From Cristatella mucedo (Eukaryota > Bryozoa > Phylactolaemata > Cristatellidae): a DNA stretch of 11,000 bases. The notes under the pieces were generated by a model. It had not been told where the DNA came from, made no database searches, and saw only the letters and a program-made list of their open reading frames with translations. Position numbers and translations under genes: made by a program. Below, piece by piece: positions 9,376 to 11,000 of the stretch (the stretch's first letter is position 1; each line of letters opens with the position of its first letter). The stretch spans positions 426,501 to 437,500 of the forward strand of contig WPIO01000160.1 of assembly GCA_009760855.2 (NCBI GenBank), in the 5' to 3' direction.

Positions 9376-9408
9376 ATTCTTTCTCTCTCTCTCTCCCTCG
9401 CTCTTTCC
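9030..9408. repeat. Pyrimidine-rich compound microsatellite (TCTG/GT/TC)
   Basis: About 380 bp with very few A bases on the + strand. In order: degenerate CTCTGT-type repeats (9030-9190); GT runs interrupted every 12 bp by an extra T (9192-9248), a higher-order repeat; mixed TC/TTTC sequence (9249-9312); perfect (TC)~30 (9313-9372); more TC-rich sequence to 9408. The 9250-9370 part is almost pure pyrimidine, so it could form a triplex. The Leu-Ser and Arg-Glu frames are artefacts. Confidence 0.95.
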
Positions 9409-9884
<476 letters not shown>

Positions 9885-10700
9885 CACTTCTTCGCACTTA
9901 AGGCTTGCTTTTTCGCGCCGCATAACACGCTGCTGTTTGAGGCAACGCCGGAAGCGGAGGTTGAAAACTCAGCTGGCGACACAGCAACGGCCGCACAGAC
10001 AAAGGCGCACCGCTTTAGCGGAAGTAGCGAGAGCGGACGGATGGACGGCAGCGCTGCGTGGTTCCTCCCGCGGCCGCCGCCGCCGCCGCATCGGGTGGCC
10101 ATCCGGCGGCACGCTGGGCCGAGACAGTGAGGCCAGTATAATCGCATTTCCGAGGCACGCTTCGGCCGCGGGCCCAGCTAAATAAGGCAAACAGCGCATC
10201 GGAGGCGGCCTCTTTGTAGAGGAAGAACGCCAGCCGCACGCGCGCAGCGCTGGCCTGTTTATCCGGAAGGAGCGGTTTATTCCGTAAGCCTACTGTCGGG
10301 GCTGCGCAACGCGATTCGGCGAGATAGCGACGGTTGCGCCCGCGGCGTGCGAGGCGTTAATGGAATCAACTATCGCGCCTCCTCCTCCCCCCCCCCCCGA
10401 CCTACGGCGAGAGTGCACTCTCCGACTGCGGTTGCTGCTGCGGCGGCTTCAATGGGCGGCTTGTCACCGGCGTCGCGCGCGCGCGAGCGCGCGGCGAGGG
10501 GATCCGCAAGGGCGGCCACCGGCACAGCGAGCCCATCCGCTGCGGCTTCCGCACAGACCGGAAAAACCCGCTGCGCCGCTGCCACTCTGGCCGAGGCCGC
10601 GAGAAGCTGCAGAGAACGGCAGAGCTTGCCGCTGTAGTAGTGTATTCGTTTTCATTGAGGCCAGCGTACCGCAACGGAAGTCGTAGCGCTAGGAGAAGAA
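9885..10700. other. GC/CpG-rich block, candidate promoter or 5' exon region
   Basis: High GC and CpG, with a CCG triplet run (about 10072-10088), a 12-base C run (10387-10398) and an alternating CG tract (about 10474-10496). Many frames are open on both strands here because stops are rare in such sequence. They are Ala/Arg/Pro-rich, overlap one another and show no domain, so none is called. A CpG-rich block in front of the start codon at 10794 would fit a gene 5' end, but this is context only. Confidence 0.4.
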
Positions 10701-11000
10701 GAATGCTATACTTCGGTCGGTAATTAATTAAACTCGCCACCTGTGACTCCGGGGGCGAGAATCTAGGCAGTTGACCGGCTTCGACCAGCCACCATGCAGA
10801 CTTTATCAGCTGACGTCGTAGCAGCTTGGCAGCGATATCTGTCGGCGATGGCGGCCACCAGGTGTATCGCAGTTCGCTAGCACGTTGAATCTGGGAAACA
10901 GAACCCGGCTAGCATCGGTATTGAGTGGAGCCGCGCCTTGCAGCAACAGCACTTCTTGCGAAGTCCTGTCGAGTGGCACCGTATTTGCGTCGCCCTCCCA
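10701..11000. other. Unassigned DNA to window end, possible exon start at 10794
   Basis: An ATG at 10794-10796 sits in a favourable animal context (gccaccATGc) and opens 28 codons ending at TAG 10878-10880. Within it, CAG|GTGTAT at 10859-10866 looks like a 5' splice site, which would allow a first coding exon of 68 bp ending at 10861. The peptide is too short to identify. No other feature is seen. Confidence 0.2.

Overview
This is eukaryotic, almost certainly invertebrate-animal, non-coding DNA. I find no intact protein-coding gene, tRNA or rRNA. The evidence is: long microsatellites ((TA)~103, (CA)n, (GT)n, (TC)n), two decayed non-LTR retrotransposon ends of CR1/L2 type, a decayed Polinton/Maverick-type DNA polymerase B on the minus strand, and CpG-rich stretches without the CpG depletion of vertebrate DNA. 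An arthropod or other invertebrate fits; I cannot name the species.

Layout. 1-578: nothing recognised. 579-1209 (+): 5'-truncated CR1/L2-like LINE ending in an ATT-repeat tail. 1290-2935 (-): the most informative object, a multiply broken family-B DNA polymerase of the protein-primed Polinton type. It keeps an N-terminal region, zinc-finger-like parts and all three exonuclease motifs, but stops before the polymerase palm. 2936-3480: AT-rich DNA with short coding-like minus-strand pieces, perhaps the start of the same element. 3610-4310: GC/CpG-rich block, preceded by a perfect 18-bp hairpin at 3641-3682. 4377-4399: (TAA)n. 5030-5081: a second perfect hairpin. 5522-6190 (-): a second, different CR1/L2-like LINE end with a (TTACA)n tail.

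6398-6465: (CA)n(TA)n. 6983-7703: a roughly 720-bp segment bounded by 28-29 bp near-perfect inverted repeats, best read as a non-autonomous DNA transposon. 8331-8640: (TA)~103 followed by (GT)n. 9030-9408: nearly A-free, pyrimidine-rich compound microsatellite. 9712-9884: (TA)n(TG)n. 9885-10700: a second CpG-rich block, possibly a promoter or 5' end. 10700-11000: unassigned, with one well-placed ATG at 10794.

No genes work together here. The window is a graveyard of mobile elements plus simple repeats, with two CpG-rich blocks as the only candidates for host regulatory or 5'-exon DNA. Most open frames in the simple repeats and CpG-rich blocks are composition artefacts.
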